Of a stretch of DNA of 64,000 nt, positions 10,916 through 23,822 are shown one piece after another. Below the pieces are notes generated by a model, which ran no database searches, had not been told where the DNA came from, and saw only the letters and a program-made list of their open reading frames with translations. Numbering within the stretch: position 1 is the first letter of the stretch; each line of letters starts with the position of its first letter. The stretch covers positions 5,130,661-5,194,660 of the forward strand of contig OX463812.1 of assembly GCA_949825045.1 (NCBI GenBank), read 5' to 3'. This DNA comes from Argyresthia goedartella. Its lineage: Eukaryota > Arthropoda > Insecta > Lepidoptera > Argyresthiidae. The translations under genes were made by a program, and so were the position numbers.

Positions 10916-10959
10916 CCAAGCAGTTCGATTTCAATATTAATTGAAATCGAACTGCTTGG
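10916..10959. repeat. Perfect hairpin with ATTA loop (second of a pair)
   Basis: A perfect 20-bp stem (CCAAGCAGTTCGATTTCAAT and its complement) around the loop ATTA. Stem sequence is unrelated to the first hairpin. Confidence 0.9.
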
Positions 10960-12644
10960 AAGTCGTAAAATAAAACAAACCAGATCCTGTTTACGAAGTA
11001 GACTCGATTCTCATGCGATGGTCAATGAAATTTGCATGACATCGAACGAAATAAATCACAAAGCTGAGAATTTTCTGCGAAATAAATTCGAAAGGTAGAG
11101 TTCAAGGTCAAGGTTAATGTCTATGAGGTCAATGAACTTTGAACAACATCTAACGTTAAAAAAACGGGAAATTCGTTTCGATTTTTATTTCGATTCGAAT
11201 GGTTGAAATGGCGATAAAAAAAAAAACGAAAACTAATTATTCCGACAGTTTGTGTATTTTGAAATCATCTATAAATGTAATAATAAAGCTTAGAAAAAAA
11301 TAGCAAAAGCATCTGATACGGCCGTCATTCTAAAATCCGACGTGTAAGTGTACTACGCTATATTGTGATGTTTATCATTAATTAGTTCAATCAGTATGTT
11401 TACAAAATTATTACAACAATAAATACGTCACTTTTTTTTTTGTCATTAAAATTATACCTACAATTTTCAGATGGCTCCAAAAATGAAACCTGCACGCCAG
11501 AGACTTGCCTTGATTTATTTAATAATTACCTAAAATGTATGCTCTAAATTAAAGAGAAAGCTCACTGGTCAAATAGTTGACCCTATACACTGCTTACCAT
11601 ACATTTAGGTTTTAAATGGTCACTGGTCACATGTGACCAGTCATGACCACACATGGTTGACCACCTGTTTTTTAGCTTTTTCGGGGTGTGACGTACATTT
11701 TGAGCACCCAAACCAAGCAATCAATACATTGATAGACTTCCAAACACACTTGGGATAAATGGCTTACGTAGCCCCTATTTTGGGAATTGCGACTACACTA
11801 GCGACACCCGTCAGTTCACAGGTAACTTGGTAGGTATGTAAATATAATTTGATGACTTGGACAGTAAGGCAACCTCCAACTACATCAACGCCATCTTTAA
11901 TGAGCTTTTCAGTTTAGGAACCATTCCGTAGGCTTCAAAACTAAACTAACCAAAAAAGGGAAGCTGAAAATTGAATCTATGGCTAGATCTTCAAGGCCGC
12001 AAAAGGGCGTCGGATTTCAAGTACTACTTTTATTTATTCTTTTGTTAGTTTTGACCCCTCGGATAATTCGCAGTGTGTCACTCGGTCATTCTTTGGTATT
12101 ACTAGATACAGTGAATGGATGGCACACCATAGACATATTTCAATATGTTGTAGATAAAGGCCCTGGGATTATCCTTCGCGCTCATTTATCGTCGCAAAAT
12201 AAAATATGTATTTCGCGCTGCAGATTTACCAGTAATCCGACCTGTACGTAATTTAACGAATTTAATCACAGGCCGACGGCAGACGGCAAATTGATTTTAT
12301 ACAGAATTATCCTGATTGAAACGAGATAATCCTTAATTAGTGTTGACGAGTTGTTGTAACTGTTTACGATGGGAAGATATGATATAGTACTGTAGTAATG
12401 TAATAACAAAGGGAAATAAACTAATATAATAAATCTTAGCCTCAAATATAATTCAGCGGCAGTTTTTGTCGATGACTTATTAATTGGTTGGGTTAGGTTA
12501 GGTAAGGTTGATGCTCAGATTGGCCGGAGTTACAACAGATGGCCCATTGGAATAAATGTAAATCTTACTGAGAGCCCCTGCTGAGTGCTGACAGGACGAG
12601 ATGATGATGCACCATGGTTGGGTAAGATAATCACCTGAACATTA
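10960..12644. other. No gene recognised
   Basis: Unassigned sequence. It contains a 20-bp perfect palindrome at 11622-11641 (ACTGGTCACATGTGACCAGT) within a region repeating TGGTCA/TGACCA, and a short GGGTTAGGTTAGG run near 12489. A 90-codon frame at 11979-12251 has no recognised domain. Confidence 0.5.
11622..11641. repeat. 20-bp perfect palindrome
   Basis: ACTGGTCACATGTGACCAGT is self-complementary. It is embedded in additional TGGTCA and TGACCA half-sites between 11570 and 11670. Confidence 0.85.
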
Positions 12645-13092
12645 TTAAATTGGTTGTGTTTAACTAATACACATATTACATTATTATTTATTATAACTTA
12701 TATGCAGGTATACATAATAAAAAAGTTATTAACAGAGTTCTTTGTTGAGTTTGTTAGATTAACCCCCTGCACTCTTGTCATTTACGTAATCTTGATACTG
12801 TAATACATTATTTCCTAATATCAATATTACATAACTGAGAAGAGTGCATTTTTAGACAGTAATTTTTAAATGGTTTTCAATTGCTCAAATGGCAATTTTA
12901 AAATCTCCAGATTTTAGATCTCCAGGCTGTAATAGAAAATGCACTGACCAATGAAAGAATTGCTAAGTTTCGCGAGTCTTAACTGGGGCGCAACTGGAAT
13001 GTGAATAGTTTTTAGATTAACATTATAACTATCGCTAATTTTTAAAAATTTTGAAAGATTCTTGGGTACCAACATTATATTTCAAAAATTAA
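12645..13092 (-). mobile_element. Family A non-LTR element, old decayed 3' fragment
   Basis: It matches the other family A copies through the 3' UTR and the start of the coding 3' end (AATTGCTCAAATGGCAATTT, GAAAGAATTGCTAA), but with many substitutions and small insertions. The terminal tail and conserved hairpin are missing. This looks the most diverged of the family A fragments. Confidence 0.75.
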
Positions 13093-13099
13093 AGACTAC

Positions 13100-13213
13100 C
13101 TAGGTGAGCCTAGAAATGCTCTATCAGCCTATTTAGTACCTCAACTAAATAGGTTGATAGAGCTTTTCTAGGTGAGCTTAGAAAAGCTCTATCAACCTAT
13201 TTAGTACATCAAC
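13100..13213. repeat. Compound direct and inverted repeat
   Basis: Two 46-bp direct copies (13100-13145 and 13168-13213) differ at a few positions. Between them, 13146-13170 is the exact complement of 13179-13203 (25 bp). The result is one strong hairpin plus a direct repeat, a pattern expected from template switching. Confidence 0.85.
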
Positions 13214-14810
13214 ATATAATTAATAATATCTCGATGAATCGCTTTAACGCTGTATTCATAATCTTATCTTTCTCTCAGTGTTTCTATCTTCTGTCATGCT
13301 TTACCCCATTCTAAATTCTAAAAAAATTAGGGCGACTAGTTTTAAAAGTAATTGCAATCAGTTTTGGAGAAAACATGTCATACTATGTATTGTTTTTTAC
13401 ATAGTCTAGGATCGATATGTCATGGTTTTGTTGATGACCAGGAAAAAAGCACCACTTTTAACCATTTATTGATGATAAACAATTGGATAAAAGTCGTGGC
13501 AATTTTTTCTCGCCTTATTCTTATGATTTTTTCTATTTCCAAACCACACCACGAAGTAGTTCTATACTTCAAAAGTTTGGCGACGTTTACGTTTATTTTT
13601 ATTTCATAACTTTATGCTGTTTTTTGTGAGTTTACTATATATATATGCTTTAAAATGAACAAAATTTTCAAAATTCCGCCGCCAAATAGCTGAAAACTTC
13701 ACATCAACCTCAAACAAATTAAGCTTATTTTAGCTATGAAATAGAACAAATAAATACGGAACCCTAAAAAGAAATAAACCAATCCAGGACCTGAGTAAGT
13801 ACACTGACAAGTGTCAAGATAAATCCAACGAGCCGAAACTTGACGGGGTTCTGACGTTTTATTACAGAGTTCACGGCGACACGTCGATTAATTACAGAGC
13901 TCCAATGCCCACTTGCGGATCCAACATCAGATCAATTCCATGTCATAAAAATATTTGCGCTGTCATACGCTTCACATAAACATGCAAAATTTGAGCTCAA
14001 TCGAAAACCGGAATTGGTATAATGTAACTTGGAAGATTTGATATTAGATGACAGGTATCACAAATAAAAGCTTATAAAAATACAGGTATACGTCGGAGTT
14101 GGTATGACCAAAAGCTTCTAAATATACAAATTGGGAAGCTATTGATTTATAGCTTTTATACAAAGAGCTTAAATGTTCGTTAATGAACAGATTAAATCAT
14201 TTATTCATTCATATTGAAAGTATTATGTAGACATGAAAAAATATCCTGGAATGCGAACGTAAACATAAATTATAAAGTGCTTTTAAAAATTACGGTTCTC
14301 CTTCCGATACGCTGAACGTCAAATAAACCTAGAAACATCTACAATTCGAAGCAAAGCGGATATTTTACCACTTCAGTGCATACTTCTTTTGGACCGAAAC
14401 TTAAGTAAGCTCACTGCCTCTCGCTAGGAAAATGATAGCGCCAGTATGACATTTAGTGTGTCTTCACACTATGCAGCGCAAAATTCGTGACTGCCACGCT
14501 ACTGTTGCGTTGCTCAGAAGCTCCTGATTTTCATATTGTTGCTTTCAGTTGAAACTGCGTGATCGGCACGTATGGACGCTAAATTTTATACATATGTGTG
14601 ATTTTTGACATTTGGAACAGTGAACATTTTAAATGGAGAACTTGTTAAAATAACCGAAAGATATTTTACTTATTTGCGCAGCATATTTTGTTGTAAGAAT
14701 TAAATGTTTTAAATACTGTGACAGATTTGTAACAAAATTGAGGCGTTACTCAAAGGACAACTTGAGAATTGTAACCCAATAACGCATTTAAAAGTCATAA
14801 AAAGTCACCT
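13214..14810. other. No gene recognised
   Basis: AT-rich, with an 85-codon frame at 13352-13609 that has no domain. Nothing else is supported. The 5' end of the BEL/Pao copy 1 may begin within the last part, but no LTR can be identified. Confidence 0.45.
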
Positions 14811-16772
14811 AAGATGCTAATTACCTTATTTGAAACTCCGTATTCAAACTTTGGAGCAAAAATATTCCCTGAGGAATTAAAAGAAAATCACTATGTCACA
14901 GTTTACGAGGTAACCGAAGAGTTATACATGGACTAACTGGTTGAATTAAAAACTGCTCTTGAATCTTTTGAGCATTCGACCCCGAAACTGAAACCTAAGG
15001 TTATACAGGATAAAACTGAATCTGGTTTCACCACTGCGTACATTAAACTTCCAAAACTTGTAATACCATTTTTTTAAGATAGTGTAATAAATGGGTTACT
15101 TTGAGAGATTTGTTTGAATTGTTAGTGATCAACAATAAAAATTTAGACAATGTTAAAAAAATGCATTATCTTAAGGGATACTTATGCGGTGAAACGGAAC
15201 AGTTACTACGACAAATACCAATATCTGGCCAAAATAACCAAAATGTTGAGATACTTAAAGAAAGGTTCAATGACAAAAATATATTTGCAATACTATTCTA
15301 AAACTATTTTTGAGTCAACGAAACGCGGTTACGCAGTCAGAAACCTACTTGAAAGAGTTGATTGATACTAATAGTGACTGTTAGAACGCCTTGTCGAATC
15401 TGGGGTTTGACGTGAGCACTTGGGACGTCATGGTGATACACCTGCTCACCTTCAAACTTGATCCTGTGACGCGAAAGGCATGTGAATTGAGTGCTGCACC
15501 GAATTTAAGTGTTGATGTCAGAATTTCCAATTTCTTACCTACGTTCCAACAGTTTCGCGAGTTTTTGACCAACCGTTCCCGTGCTTTAGAATTTATTGAG
15601 AAAAAAAAAAACAGTTAACAATAAAATCAAAATTTTATTCAAATTAATACAAATGCATGCAAAGCACTGAATGTCCTTGTTGCACCGACAACAATAAGCT
15701 AACCTTTTGAATTTTGCACCTATGATGTAGGTACCCGTCGTAATTTCGTACAGGAAATAGGCTTGTGCTTCACCTGTCTGGGCGGCAATTACTCAGTTAA
15801 ATTCTGCCAAAATCCTGCAACCTGTAGATCTTGCAAACGTCACCATCATATGTACGTTGCTACATCAAATTAGTGGAATGGAACCTAATACATCGGGATT
15901 TAAAACTAATAACGTTGGAGTGTAAAGTGTAGAAACCTCATCAATTATGAGTTGTTTTGCAGCAGAGGTTAGCCAAGTGTTGTTGGCTACAGCTATTATC
16001 AACACCCAATCTAAGAGTGGACAATATTACCAGATTAAGGCATTATTGGATCAAGGGTCACAAGCTTCCTTTGTGACAGAAGCAACAGTACAATATCTTG
16101 GACTAAAACGAGAAAATAGCAGTGGGAAAGTAACAGGTCTCGGAGGACGCAATAACGTGGTATCAAGAGAGGTGGTAACAATTAATTTGATATCCTTGAT
16201 TGACCCAGACATAACAATTACGGTGAAAGCGTACAAAACGGTGACAGCCTTTCTGCCAAGCAAGCGTGTAGCAGACTTGAATGAATTAGACATGGTGAGA
16301 ATACGCTAAGCGGACCCGAATTATGACACACAGAATAAATCGATATTTTATTAGGCGCTGAGGTGTATAGTCGCATAATTCAGGAGGGTAAGAAGAAAAA
16401 CTACGAGGGCTATTTAGTTGCCTAAGCAACAACTTTCTGTTGGATCCTGTCTGGAATAGAGACTTCAAAAGCAGTTGACTTCAAATGTGGTGGTGTTACA
16501 CTCCCAAGTTAACGAAGACGATTCTCAAAAGGTTTTGGGAGTTAGACGCGGGTCCAGCATATAACCAGAAGCGGTTGACTGTGGAAGAGGAGCAGTGTGA
16601 GACGCTCTTCGCTGCTAATACCACAAGGGACGATGAGGGCAGATATGTTGTGCGGTTGCCTTCGGGCGATATCTGAAAAAAGATTTTATTAATTAGAGAA
16701 CAAAATAAAGAAAGACAAAGAACTAAAAGTTACATACAAAGAAGTTATTGATGAATATGAAAAACTTGGACA
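14811..16772 (+). pseudogene. Dead BEL/Pao element copy 1: gag, protease and start of RT
   Basis: Order of recognisable pieces: gag (DUF1759-like, 'FELLVINNKNLDNVKK', 15101-15301) with stops and frameshifts, then a zinc-knuckle region (CFTCLGGNYSVKFC and CRSCKRHHH, 15760-15850). The DUF1758 protease frame (15947-16309, active site ALLDQGSQASF) follows, then the pol N-terminus (16485-16676, RFWELD and RYVVRLPSGD). It is interrupted after 16772 by family A. The TAG just after the knuckle region is also present in copy 2, so the element was dead before duplication. In life the products would be particle protein and protease. Now non-functional. Confidence 0.85.
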
Positions 16773-19415
16773 AAATTCCAAAATTCAAAATTCCAAATGT
16801 CTTTATTACTGTAGATATTTACATATACTTAGCAATCGTCATTTTTGCCACATTGGACCACTGTAGGAGAAGAAGGGCGTAGAACCTCCCACAGATTGAT
16901 TTTTAGATCTCTTTTTTAAAAATTGCTTATGCTTAACTAATACAAAATATAATATTTAGTCATTAACATAATTAATAAGCAGGAATAAATAATAAAAAAA
17001 ATATTAACAGCAAGGTCTGTGTTGAGCCAGATTAACCTCATCATTTAAGTAATCTTGAAAAAGGGATATGACAATGTTGTCATATCCCTTTTTCGACAAA
17101 GTCGCTTTAACATGGTTTTTAAATTGCTCAAATGGCAATTTCAAGATCTCCAGAGGCATCTTGTTGTAGTATAGAAAGCATTGACCCTTGAAAGAATTGC
17201 TAACCTTCGCGAGTAGTCTGTGATTATTTCTTAGGTTAACATTACAGCTATCGCTATGTTTGGGAACATTTGTAAGGTTCTTGCGTATATACATTATATT
17301 TTCGAAAATAAATTGACTAGCTACAGTTAGTATGTCAATTTCTTTAAAAAGCTCTCTTAAGGAGTCTGTGCGTTTTAAATTATAAATTGCTCGAATAGCT
17401 CTTTTCTGTAAAATAAAAATAGTTTGAATATCCGCTGCTTTCCCCCCCAACAAGACACCATAGGACATGACATTATGAAAGTAACCAAAATATACTAGCC
17501 TAGATGTAGCCACATCCGTGTTTTGTCTGATGTTCCTAACAGCGTAAGCCGCAGAACTTAATTTACCAGCCAATTTTCTATGTGGGGTCCCCACTGCAAT
17601 TTGTTATCAATGGTTATTTCAAGAAACTTCGTGTCATTTACTAATTCTAACGTATTGCTGTCCAACACTAAACTGGTCCCAACATGCCTGACATTTGGAA
17701 GTGAAAATTTGATACATTTGGTTTTACCAGAATTTAACAATAAATTGTTAACTGTGAACCAATTCAAGGTTAAAGATAATACTCTATTGACATCATCAAA
17801 ATCTTCTTTTTGTCTTTCAATTTTGAAGACCAGTGAAGTATCATCAGCAAACAACACTTTGTTAGTCAATTTCTCCACCATAAAAGGCAGATCGTTATAT
17901 ATACCAGGAATAAGAAAGGGCCTAATAAGGAACCTTGTGGAACGCCAATTTTTACCCCCGATCCATCAGATTTAACGCCGTTGACTTCTGCCTTTTGAAT
18001 GCGATTGCTTAGGTATGATCTTAGTAGATCCGCCGCTTTATTTCTAACTCCGTAATGATTTAATTTTATTAGTAGCGTGTCATGATCAACACAATCAAAT
18101 GCCTTCGACAGATCGCAAAAAACACCGATAGCATCCTGTGCGGCTTCCCATGCAAAATAAATATGAGATATAAGGGTAATACCTGCATCCGTAGTAGATT
18201 TACCCCTAGTGAAACCGTATTGCTTGGCGTGGAGTTGTTTTGTACGGTTGAAGTGTGAGAGCATTGAATTGAGTATAATCTATAATAACCGATATTGGTC
18301 TGAAATTTGACGGATCACCCTTGTCTCTCGACTTGTACAGAGGTATAAGTTTAGTGTGTTTCATGAGGTCTGGGAAAGCTCCATCATCAACACATTTATT
18401 AAATATATAAGCTAGGTGTGGGGCTATAACAAGTATTATTGAACCAATTACTTTGACCGATATACCCAACAGGTCTTCAGTATTTTTTAAGTTAAGTAAT
18501 CTATACGTTTTGACAATATCCTGGGGATATACATGATAAAATTTAAGTCTACATTACTGATGCTAGTGCTATTTTTTAGTAAAGCCTCTGCTTCATATGG
18601 AGATGAATTTAGACGCTCTGTTGTGAGTAAGGGTGCATTGGTGAAGAATGTTTCAAAAGCTCGAGCTACCTCAGCGTTGGAATTAACAACATCATCACCT
18701 ATCTTTAAGCAGAATTCATTATCCCTTGGTATAACTTTGTCAGTTTCATGGTTTATGATTTGCCAAACCATTTTCATTCTATTATTTGAATTTTGTATTT
18801 TTCTATTAATGTGTAATGTTTTTGCAGTTCTACAAACAAACTTGAAAATTTTGGAATATTTTTTCACATAGTCATGAAATTTTATATCAAAGTTATAGGT
18901 TTTTTGTTCATAAAGATCATATAAGATAGCTCTACTTTTACGAATTCCAAATGTTGTCCATTCATTAAATTTAGATTTACCGTTGTTGGCACTGACTTTC
19001 TTAAATTTAAAAACTGTATTGAATTCTGTTTGAATAATCTTGAAGAAGTCAGAATAGATTTTGTTCGGGTTCTGTTCATCAAAATCCGGTACTGGCAAAC
19101 CCATATCTAAGTTTTTCATACACATCTCTAGTCTATGGGATGTAATAGGCCTATAAAATGATGGATCAGTCTTATTTTCACTAGTAATTTGGAATGAAAC
19201 TGTTTGACCACTGTGATCGGACGGTAAACAGTTAATTAAATTTTTACTTGTGAATGCACAGTCACAAAAAAACGTTATCTAAGCAAGTTTGGCTGGTAAG
19301 TGTAATTCTAGTCGGCTCTAGAAATACATGACATAAATTAAATGATTTGAACAGAGTTATTAATCGTCGCTTCAGTGTTGTATCTACAAGCAGATCAACA
19401 TGTCAGATCAACAGA
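16773..19415 (-). mobile_element. Family A non-LTR retrotransposon, 5'-truncated, inside BEL/Pao copy 1
   Basis: Flanked by a 6-bp target duplication TGGACA (16767-16772 and 19416-19421), which gives exact ends. The BEL/Pao frame resumes on the other side. On the minus strand it carries the end of the endonuclease, a linker (19125-18487), RT (KQYGFTRGKSTTDA, VFCDLSKAFDCVDHD, GVPQGSLLGP, FADDTSLVF) and a C-terminal domain (17594-17004). The frame is broken at least four times. The 3' UTR hairpin at 16860-16891 is mildly mutated. The tail is AATTCCAAAA-like repeats. No RNase H is seen. It belongs to the RT lineage with FADD box, CR1/jockey-like; the exact clade is uncertain. Confidence 0.85.
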
Positions 19416-19802
19416 TGGACACGTCGAGGAAGTACCAGAAAATTAAAAGGGCAATGCTGGAGTGGTACACTTGCCACATCATGCGATTGTTAAATCAGAT
19501 AGAGACTCAACCAAGGTAAGAGTCGTCTTCGACGCCTCTTGTAGGGAAACGAACGGAGCTTAGTTAAACTACTAACCGGTAAGACTTGTCTCTGCTGACA
19601 CAAATAAAAATACTTCGATTGTTGAGCACTAACAAAAACAACAAGAGAGTTGAACTGCATGGGTTTTGCGACGCTTCCAAAATAGCATACGCTGCGGTTA
19701 TATATGTTCGAGTAGTCATCGATCAAGGTTATGTCATCGTAACGTTACTCACCGCAAAAACTAAAGTAGCTATCAAGCAAGTGTCAATATCGCACCTTTG
19801 AA
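19416..19802 (+). pseudogene. BEL/Pao copy 1: RT start fused to RNase H by internal deletion
   Basis: After the family A insertion the frame resumes at GHVEEVP and LPHHAIVKS, then RVVFDASC (RT motif). About 100 bp later comes the RNase H-like motif ELHGFCDASK (19640-19800). In BEL/Pao pol several hundred residues normally separate these, so most of the RT, including its catalytic core, has been deleted. Copy 2 has the same junction. The frame is then cut by element C, with target duplication TTGAA. Confidence 0.8.
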
Positions 19803-21005
19803 CTTTTTTATTTATTATTGTTTTTGCAATATAAGCTTAATTAATATTACAAATACAGATCAATTTGTTTCGCTAATAGGTACAGTGGTTTGCTGGCCCC
19901 GAACTAGGTAGTCCTGTATTTCAGGTACCAACTCGCCAACTCACTATAAATTAATAACAAATACAACATGAACTCATTGTGAGCGGTAGCTAGCTATGTG
20001 ATACAATAATACTTGTGATATCCGTAGTAAAGTTATTATGCTAAATTAATTAGTTGATTTTGGAATTATTAATTTCCCTAACATGCTAGAGAAATATGTT
20101 AGAAAATTTAAATTAGAATGAGAATTGTATGTAATGTGATAGTGTAGTGTATGTGTTAGTGTGCATGTGTGTGTATGTGCATGAGTGTAAGTGTATGGTG
20201 TAAGCATAGATAATTTAGTGTACAATAGTTTACATAAATTAATCGATATGAGTTATATATATATATAGGTAAATATACGTAATTGTGTATGAATTTGCGT
20301 ATTAAGCGATTGTGTTATTAGGTAGATAATATTGTTTTAGCCCGACCTTTAATACATTTTCTGTCTCGTTAAAAGTGAGTTTGGGAAGCCAATTTTGTAA
20401 AGTACTCTTACAGGAATGGTATGTCATCGGGTAAATTTGTAGCTGTTTGTTAATGCGGTTATATAAGAAATCTTTTATAAAAGTGTGCTGGTACTGAAAG
20501 GAGCATGTTCTTGAATTAATTGTGATGTGAGCCATGTCATTCCTGCTTTTATCTGCAAACTGCGTGGTGGATTGGTGTCGGAGAACTAATCGTTTGATGT
20601 AGAGCTGACGGACTGTGAGTATCCTGCAAGACTGGTATAGTTTTAGGGTGGGGTATTTATAGGGTTTACAGGACATCACTCAAGAACGGACCGTTGTGCT
20701 CGCTCCAGTTTCAACATAAAAGTCTTAAAAGATCCTCCCCAGGATGTATTACAATAGCCTAGGATGGATTGGCACATAGCGTGGTATACCTGCATTAGGA
20801 GTTTGGAGTCGGCCACTGAACTCTTGAAAACCCATAGAAGTTTTCTGACCCGGGTTGTTATTATGTCTATATAATTCTTCCAACGTAACTGGTCATCAAC
20901 TATGACTCCCAGATATTTTATAGAGTCTATTTGTGAAACAGTGAGGCAGTCAAAAAGAAGTCCCTGGCTGTGGTCTTGGCTTATAATCTACTCGAAATAT
21001 ATAAC
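19803..21005 (-). mobile_element. CR1-like non-LTR element C, 5'-truncated (copy 1)
   Basis: Bounded by TTGAA on both sides (19798-19802 and 21006-21010). It contains the 3' UTR with a GT-rich block near 20150-20200, and the C-terminal RT domain in minus frames (20679-20302 and upstream through YLGVIVDD). The RT catalytic part is absent. One frameshift near 20680 is absent in copy 2. It interrupts the RNase H of the BEL/Pao element exactly between HL and ELCGAVLL. Confidence 0.85.
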
Positions 21006-22866
21006 TTGAATTATGCGGTGCAGTATTGTTGATAAGGATCCTGGTAGAATTATCGCAAATAATTAATATAAAGAAGCAGAAAATACACGCATGGACAGAT
21101 TCTACGGTAGTGTTGGCTTGGCTCAACAGTCATCCAAGCAGATAGCAAACATTTGTTGCAAATCGGGTTTTAGAATTACTAACCACGTTAGACTCCAGTC
21201 AATGGAGCCATGTAGTGTCTAAGCACAATCTTGCAAATTGCGCTTCCTCCTAGACCTTCGGAATTATTAAACAAGGGTAATTGGCTAAATAAAAGGAAAA
21301 CATACAGTACACAAAACTAAAAGAGAACAATACCTAAGACTTAGATATATCAAAGGTGCATCACATTACTCTGGACACCTCATTATGGGAAAAGTATTAA
21401 ACGCTGACTCGATTAGCAAGAGTTGTAGCTTACTGTCGACGATTTCTAAACATGAAGAAACCAGCTGCTGACAGAAACCACAATAATCATTTAACGGGAA
21501 TAAAAGTACGAGCAGCTATGAACACATGCATACTTCAATGTCAGCGAGAATGTTTCGGACAAGAATATGAAGCTTTAGAAAATTATGAGACGAACTTATA
21601 TAAAAAATCGGCTTTAAAATGATTAAATTCATTCTTAGGTTACTTCGGCATTATGAGAATTGGTGGTCGATTCGAAAACGCAAATATAAACTTCGGTAGC
21701 AAACATCCTGTTCTACTATCTAAGATATCAAGGCTAACGGATTCGGTAGTTGCTGATGCCTACTTGAAGACTTGTCACGGAGCAAACCAGTTGATGCACA
21801 ACTACCCCAACTCCAGGTACTGGATCTTTGGAGTTAAAGAGTTGATTCGGAAACACAAACGCAAGTGCGTTCCCTGCGTGCGGTATAAAGCGATAACTCA
21901 AACGCAGCTAATGGGACAGCTACCTTCAGCTCGAGTGACACCCACTCGACCCTTTAAGTTTTCGGGTGTTGATTACGCGGGACCGATAAACTTAAGAACA
22001 ACAAGTAGACGTGGTCACAAGTCTTGTAAAGGTTACATAGCCTTATTTGTGTGCATGTCAACATGTGCCAAACACATGGAAGTAGTCGGTAACCTCACTC
22101 CACAAGGGTTTATTTAAGCCTTTAGGCGAATGGTAGTGCAAAGAGTGTATTGCCAAGAGATCTGGTCAGGTAATGGCACTAATTTAGTTGGCGCGGCAAA
22201 GGTGTTAAAAACTTGTACGTATCTGAAAGGTCAAGAATCCTCAAGGAGATTGCAGATGAGTAAGCCAATAATGGGAAAATGTGGAAATTCATCCCTGGAC
22301 ATGCACCGAATTTCGGGGGTTTATGGGAGGCAGGTGTGAAGTCGGTCAAACACCATTTAAGAAGATTCATTGGAGATACAACCGTAACATTTGAAGAAAT
22401 GACAACCGTGTTATCACATTTTGAATCTTATCTGAATTCAAGACCTCTATCTCGAAAGGAGATGGATCCTACAAATACCAATGTGTTAACACCGGGACAT
22501 TTTCAGGTCGGCGAACCATTGATAACATTACCAGAATAAGAACATTTGGATAGGCGTATAAATTATCTGTGCAGATGGCAACGAACACAAATAATGGTGC
22601 AAGAGTTTTAGAAGAGATGGTCCCAGGAATATTTAAATACATTCTTGCAACATTATAAGTGGAGAGATCAAAATCCTGAACCATCAATTGGCAATATTGT
22701 GTTGGTAAAAGAAGATGATTTGCCGCTTAGTCATTGGTTGCTCGGCAAAGTGCTAGAGAAACATTCTGGCAAAGACGGAATCACACGGGTAGTCACTTTT
22801 AAAATAAGGAACAATTGTATAACAAGAACCACCAACAAGTTATGTGTACTACCTGTTACTGATTAG
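21006..22866 (+). pseudogene. BEL/Pao copy 1: RNase H end, integrase and DUF5641
   Basis: Pieces in order: ELCGAVLL and WTDSTVVLAWLNSHPS (RNase H), integrase zinc-binding region (CHGANQ...CVPCVR, 21775-21890), integrase core (FSGVDYAGPI, 21960-21990), the second acidic motif changed from the usual SDNGTNF to SGNGTN (about 22160), third motif GGLWEAGVKS (22318-22350), and the DUF5641 C-terminus ending at 22866. Stops include TGA at 21619 (private to this copy; copy 2 has TTA) and TAA at 22116. The integrase could not work, because its second catalytic Asp is Gly in both copies. Confidence 0.85.
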
Positions 22867-22938
22867 GAATTTATTATTATATTATAGTGTGTACAGTAGG
22901 TACCTAAGTATTAAAAATATGTAAGTCTTTAATAGTTT

Positions 22939-23822
22939 ATCTACACACGTATCATAAACCCGCTTTACTGCATACAAAAACCGCACGTTACGATCAGAAT
23001 AATGTTAAACTACTTAGTAAAAACTCATTTCTTATCTGAAAAATTTTTCTACATATTATGACATCAATTTTCGAACGCCGACCCCCGCCTGCGTGCCGCC
23101 CATAGTTTGTCTGTAATTTTGGTACTAACATTCAAATTTCGAACGCCGTCGCCCGCCTGCGTGCCGCCCCTAGTTTGTCTGTGAAGTTGATAGTACAGAA
23201 CAAGCTAAACAACTGCAGAGCCACAATGCCGGTCAAACATGCGGTCCCTGAACACATAATAATAATAATAATCGTTTATTCATCAAACAAAATACAACAG
23301 AACAGTTACAATATTTAAGATGTGTTAAGCTATAGTTGGAGTAATCATACGGAAAACATCTGAACCTGAGCTAGGTATAACTTGTATTTCAGGCTCAGCA
23401 CTCTTCCCTAAAATAAGATAATTGCTAATAGAGCTGACACAGAAAAAGAATCAAAACGTAAAAATAAACGATACAAAGATCAAAATAATCATAATAATAA
23501 TTAATATTCACTAACTTAAGGGGGAGAAAAGAGTGAGTATGTGAACCTCTCCTTGTGTAGTATGGGAATGAATGAGTGTGTGTGAGAGGGTGAGTGAGAA
23601 AATAATAATTATAACGATATGTACGTAATGTATGCTAAAGTTCATGTAGTCAAAGAGAGCTTATGATATGTGTGTAGATAAAATAGTGTATGTAATTGTA
23701 CATAATTAGGCTTTAAAACTCTCGAGTGATATTATTATGAAACTCGCCTTCGGATCGTTTCATAAACCCACTCTCGAGTATTAATGCCCTCCATTATGTA
23801 GCAGTCACATAAACTACTATTA
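22939..23822. repeat. X repeat unit, interrupted (copy 1, unit 1)
   Basis: Starts TCTACACACGTATCATAAACC and ends about CACATAAACTACTATTA. It is split by a non-LTR tail at 23257-23650. It includes a doubled ~60-bp core (AACGCCGACGCCCGCCTGCGT type) and the CTCTCGAGT...ACTCTCGAGT pair. Relative to copy 2 it has lost about 27 bp of the inner hairpin near 23044. There is no coding capacity. X unit 2 follows head to tail. Confidence 0.75.
23257..23650 (-). mobile_element. 3' tail of a CR1-like non-LTR element inserted in X unit
   Basis: Begins (AAT)n then CGTTTATTCATC, the minus-strand 3' end with an ATT tail. It contains a GCTAGGT...TTTCAGGCTC stem and a GTGTGTGAGAGGG block. It interrupts X between GAACACAT and CAAAGAGAGC, as shown by the uninterrupted X unit at 37959-38458. 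No coding sequence remains. Confidence 0.8.

Noticed and set aside
12485..12510. GGGTTAGGTTAGG run as a telomere repeat
   Set aside because: Two units only, interstitial, and the same motif recurs near 54712; common by chance in insect DNA.
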